This document shows positions 6,105-6,704 of a stretch of 6,704 nucleotides of DNA, piece after piece. Source of the stretch: CAYIGN01 sp964363055. GTDB taxonomy: Bacteria > Patescibacteriota > Minisyncoccia > Sungbacterales > HO2-52-23. Made by a program: the position numbers and the translations under genes. Position 1 is the stretch's first letter, and the number at the start of each line of letters is the position of its first letter. The DNA is taken from positions 1 through 6,704 of the forward strand of contig CAYIGN010000040.1 of assembly GCA_964363055.1 (NCBI GenBank). The letters are read 5' to 3'. The notes beneath the pieces were generated by a model. The model did not search any database, had not been told where the DNA came from, and worked only from the letters and a program-made list of their open reading frames with translations.

Positions 6105-6704
6105 TTACATTTTCTCCGGCGCGGCAATACCCAGGAGTGAAAGCCCCTTAGATAAGGTCAACACGACGCCAGCGATCAAACAGATACGCAACTCGCGCTT
6201 ACCCCGCTCTTGCTCTTGAATCACGGGGTGCGAGTGGTAAAACTCATTTACGGACTTCGCAAGTCCGTAAAGATAGTTCGCCAGGGTATTCGGAGTAAAA
6301 TCCGTCAGTGCATCTTCAATCGCCTCCGGGAATCGGAGTAACCCGGCAAGCAGATGATGCTCCAACGCATCCATCCCAACGGCATTTGGAACCTTAATAT
6401 GCGCCTGCCCGTCTAATTTGCGGAGGATGCTTTTCAGACGCGCATAGGTATATTGCAGATATGGCCCGGCGTTGCCGTCAAACGAAAGCGCCTCATCCCA
6501 ACGAAACACGATGTCCGAACGACGATGATGCGACAAGTCAAAATATTTCAATGCCCCGAGTCCGACCATGCGCGCCACCTCGTCCGCGTTTTCCAAATCC
6601 GGATTTTTCTCGACTATCACTTTTCGCGCCCGCTCTTCGGCTTCATTTAAGACGCTTTCGAGTGAAATCGTATTGCCCGCACGCGTGCTTATGGCGCCCG
6701 TGGG
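6105..6704 (-). CDS. argS: Arginyl-tRNA synthetase, C-terminal 199 residues (5' end outside window)
   Basis: This class I enzyme charges tRNA-Arg. The frame is open from base 6704 to a TAA at 6105-6107. The first visible residues, PTGAISTRAGNTISL, cover the ArgRS counterpart of the KMSKS loop (usually MSTRKG or MSTRAG, here with Ile for Met). Next come the helix with HHRRSD and WDEALSFDGNAGPYLQYTYA, the very conserved entry to the DALR anticodon-binding domain. YLYGLAKSVNEFYHSHPV and the end LLGIAAPEKM are the standard ArgRS C-terminus. The protein ends normally, so only the N-terminal part with the tRNA D-loop-binding and HIGH regions is missing. ileS starts 13 bp after the stop, so the two are probably co-transcribed. 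A GTG near 6620 is internal and not the start. Confidence 0.96.
   Translation of the reverse strand, partial: PTGAISTRAGNTISLESVLNEAEERARKVIVEKNPDLENADEVARMVGLGALKYFDLSHHRRSDIVFRWDEALSFDGNAGPYLQYTYARLKSILRKLDGQAHIKVPNAVGMDALEHHLLAGLLRFPEAIEDALTDFTPNTLANYLYGLAKSVNEFYHSHPVIQEQERGKRELRICLIAGVVLTLSKGLSLLGIAAPEKM
6247..6271. repeat. 25-bp inverted repeat, 11-bp arms, inside argS
   Basis: TTTACGGACTT (6247-6257), loop CGC, and the exact complement (6261-6271). It encodes part of the conserved YLYGLAKSVNEF helix of ArgRS, so unlike the ileS repeats it does not look inserted. It has no U tract on either strand. Confidence 0.85.

Noticed and set aside
6092..6127. Longer ileS start (TTG at 6127) adding 12 residues
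   Set aside because: The extra residues are basic and unlike IleRS N-termini, and would overlap the argS end. ATG at 6091 begins right before the family-like QQFNLPEQEEKILKFWEE.
5654..6151. Long plus-strand open frames opposite ileS (also 4464-4879 and 1128-1649)
   Set aside because: They lie opposite strongly conserved coding sequence, have no recognisable domains, and their peptides look like reverse-strand translation.

Overview
The window is a compact, all-minus-strand stretch of bacterial chromosome. Read in the direction of transcription (from base 6704 down to 1), the order is: 3' part of argS, ileS, recO, a 631-residue single-pass membrane protein with four Ig-like repeats, a 201-bp intergenic region with a strong intrinsic terminator, and the 5' part of glyS. 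Both end genes are cut by the window edges.

The organism is most likely a member of the Candidate Phyla Radiation (Patescibacteria), probably the Parcubacteria side. This is an inference from several things: an IleRS of the eukaryote/archaea-like IleRS2 type, single-chain class II GlyRS, a shortened RecO, a lineage-style membrane protein with a large exported part made of DUF11/CARDB-like domains, near absence of Shine-Dalgarno motifs, and 7-bp tandem repeats of the AAAATCA and AAACCTC kind that I associate with these genomes. ileS and recO end in TGA in the expected places, which argues against a genetic code with TGA as glycine.

Layout. 6105-6704: ArgRS C-terminal part with the anticodon-binding domain. 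3065-6091: complete IleRS of 1008 residues, 13 bp after argS. 2550-3059: RecO of 169 residues, 5 bp after ileS. 632-2527: membrane-anchored Ig-repeat protein, 22 bp after recO. 431-631: intergenic region with a tandem direct repeat, several inverted repeats and a terminator. 1-430: GlyRS N-terminal part. The first four genes are spaced like one operon; the terminator then separates them from glyS or acts as an attenuator for it. The operon joins translation (charging of Arg, Ile, Gly), recombinational repair (RecO) and an envelope protein of unknown role. The recO-glyS neighbourhood resembles the recO-gly order of many bacteria, with the membrane protein inserted between.

I see no new defence system, CRISPR array, transposase or RNA gene. 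The notable material lies inside ileS. Its HIGH signature is the rare swapped form G-x-H-H. Its reading frame also carries three repeat-derived segments: a perfect 40-bp palindrome, a 29-bp inverted repeat abutting a 7-bp tandem array, and a second, different 7-bp tandem array. All are in frame, and both arrays are in the orientation that has no stop codons. This looks like tolerated in-frame colonisation of an essential gene by genome-wide small repeats.
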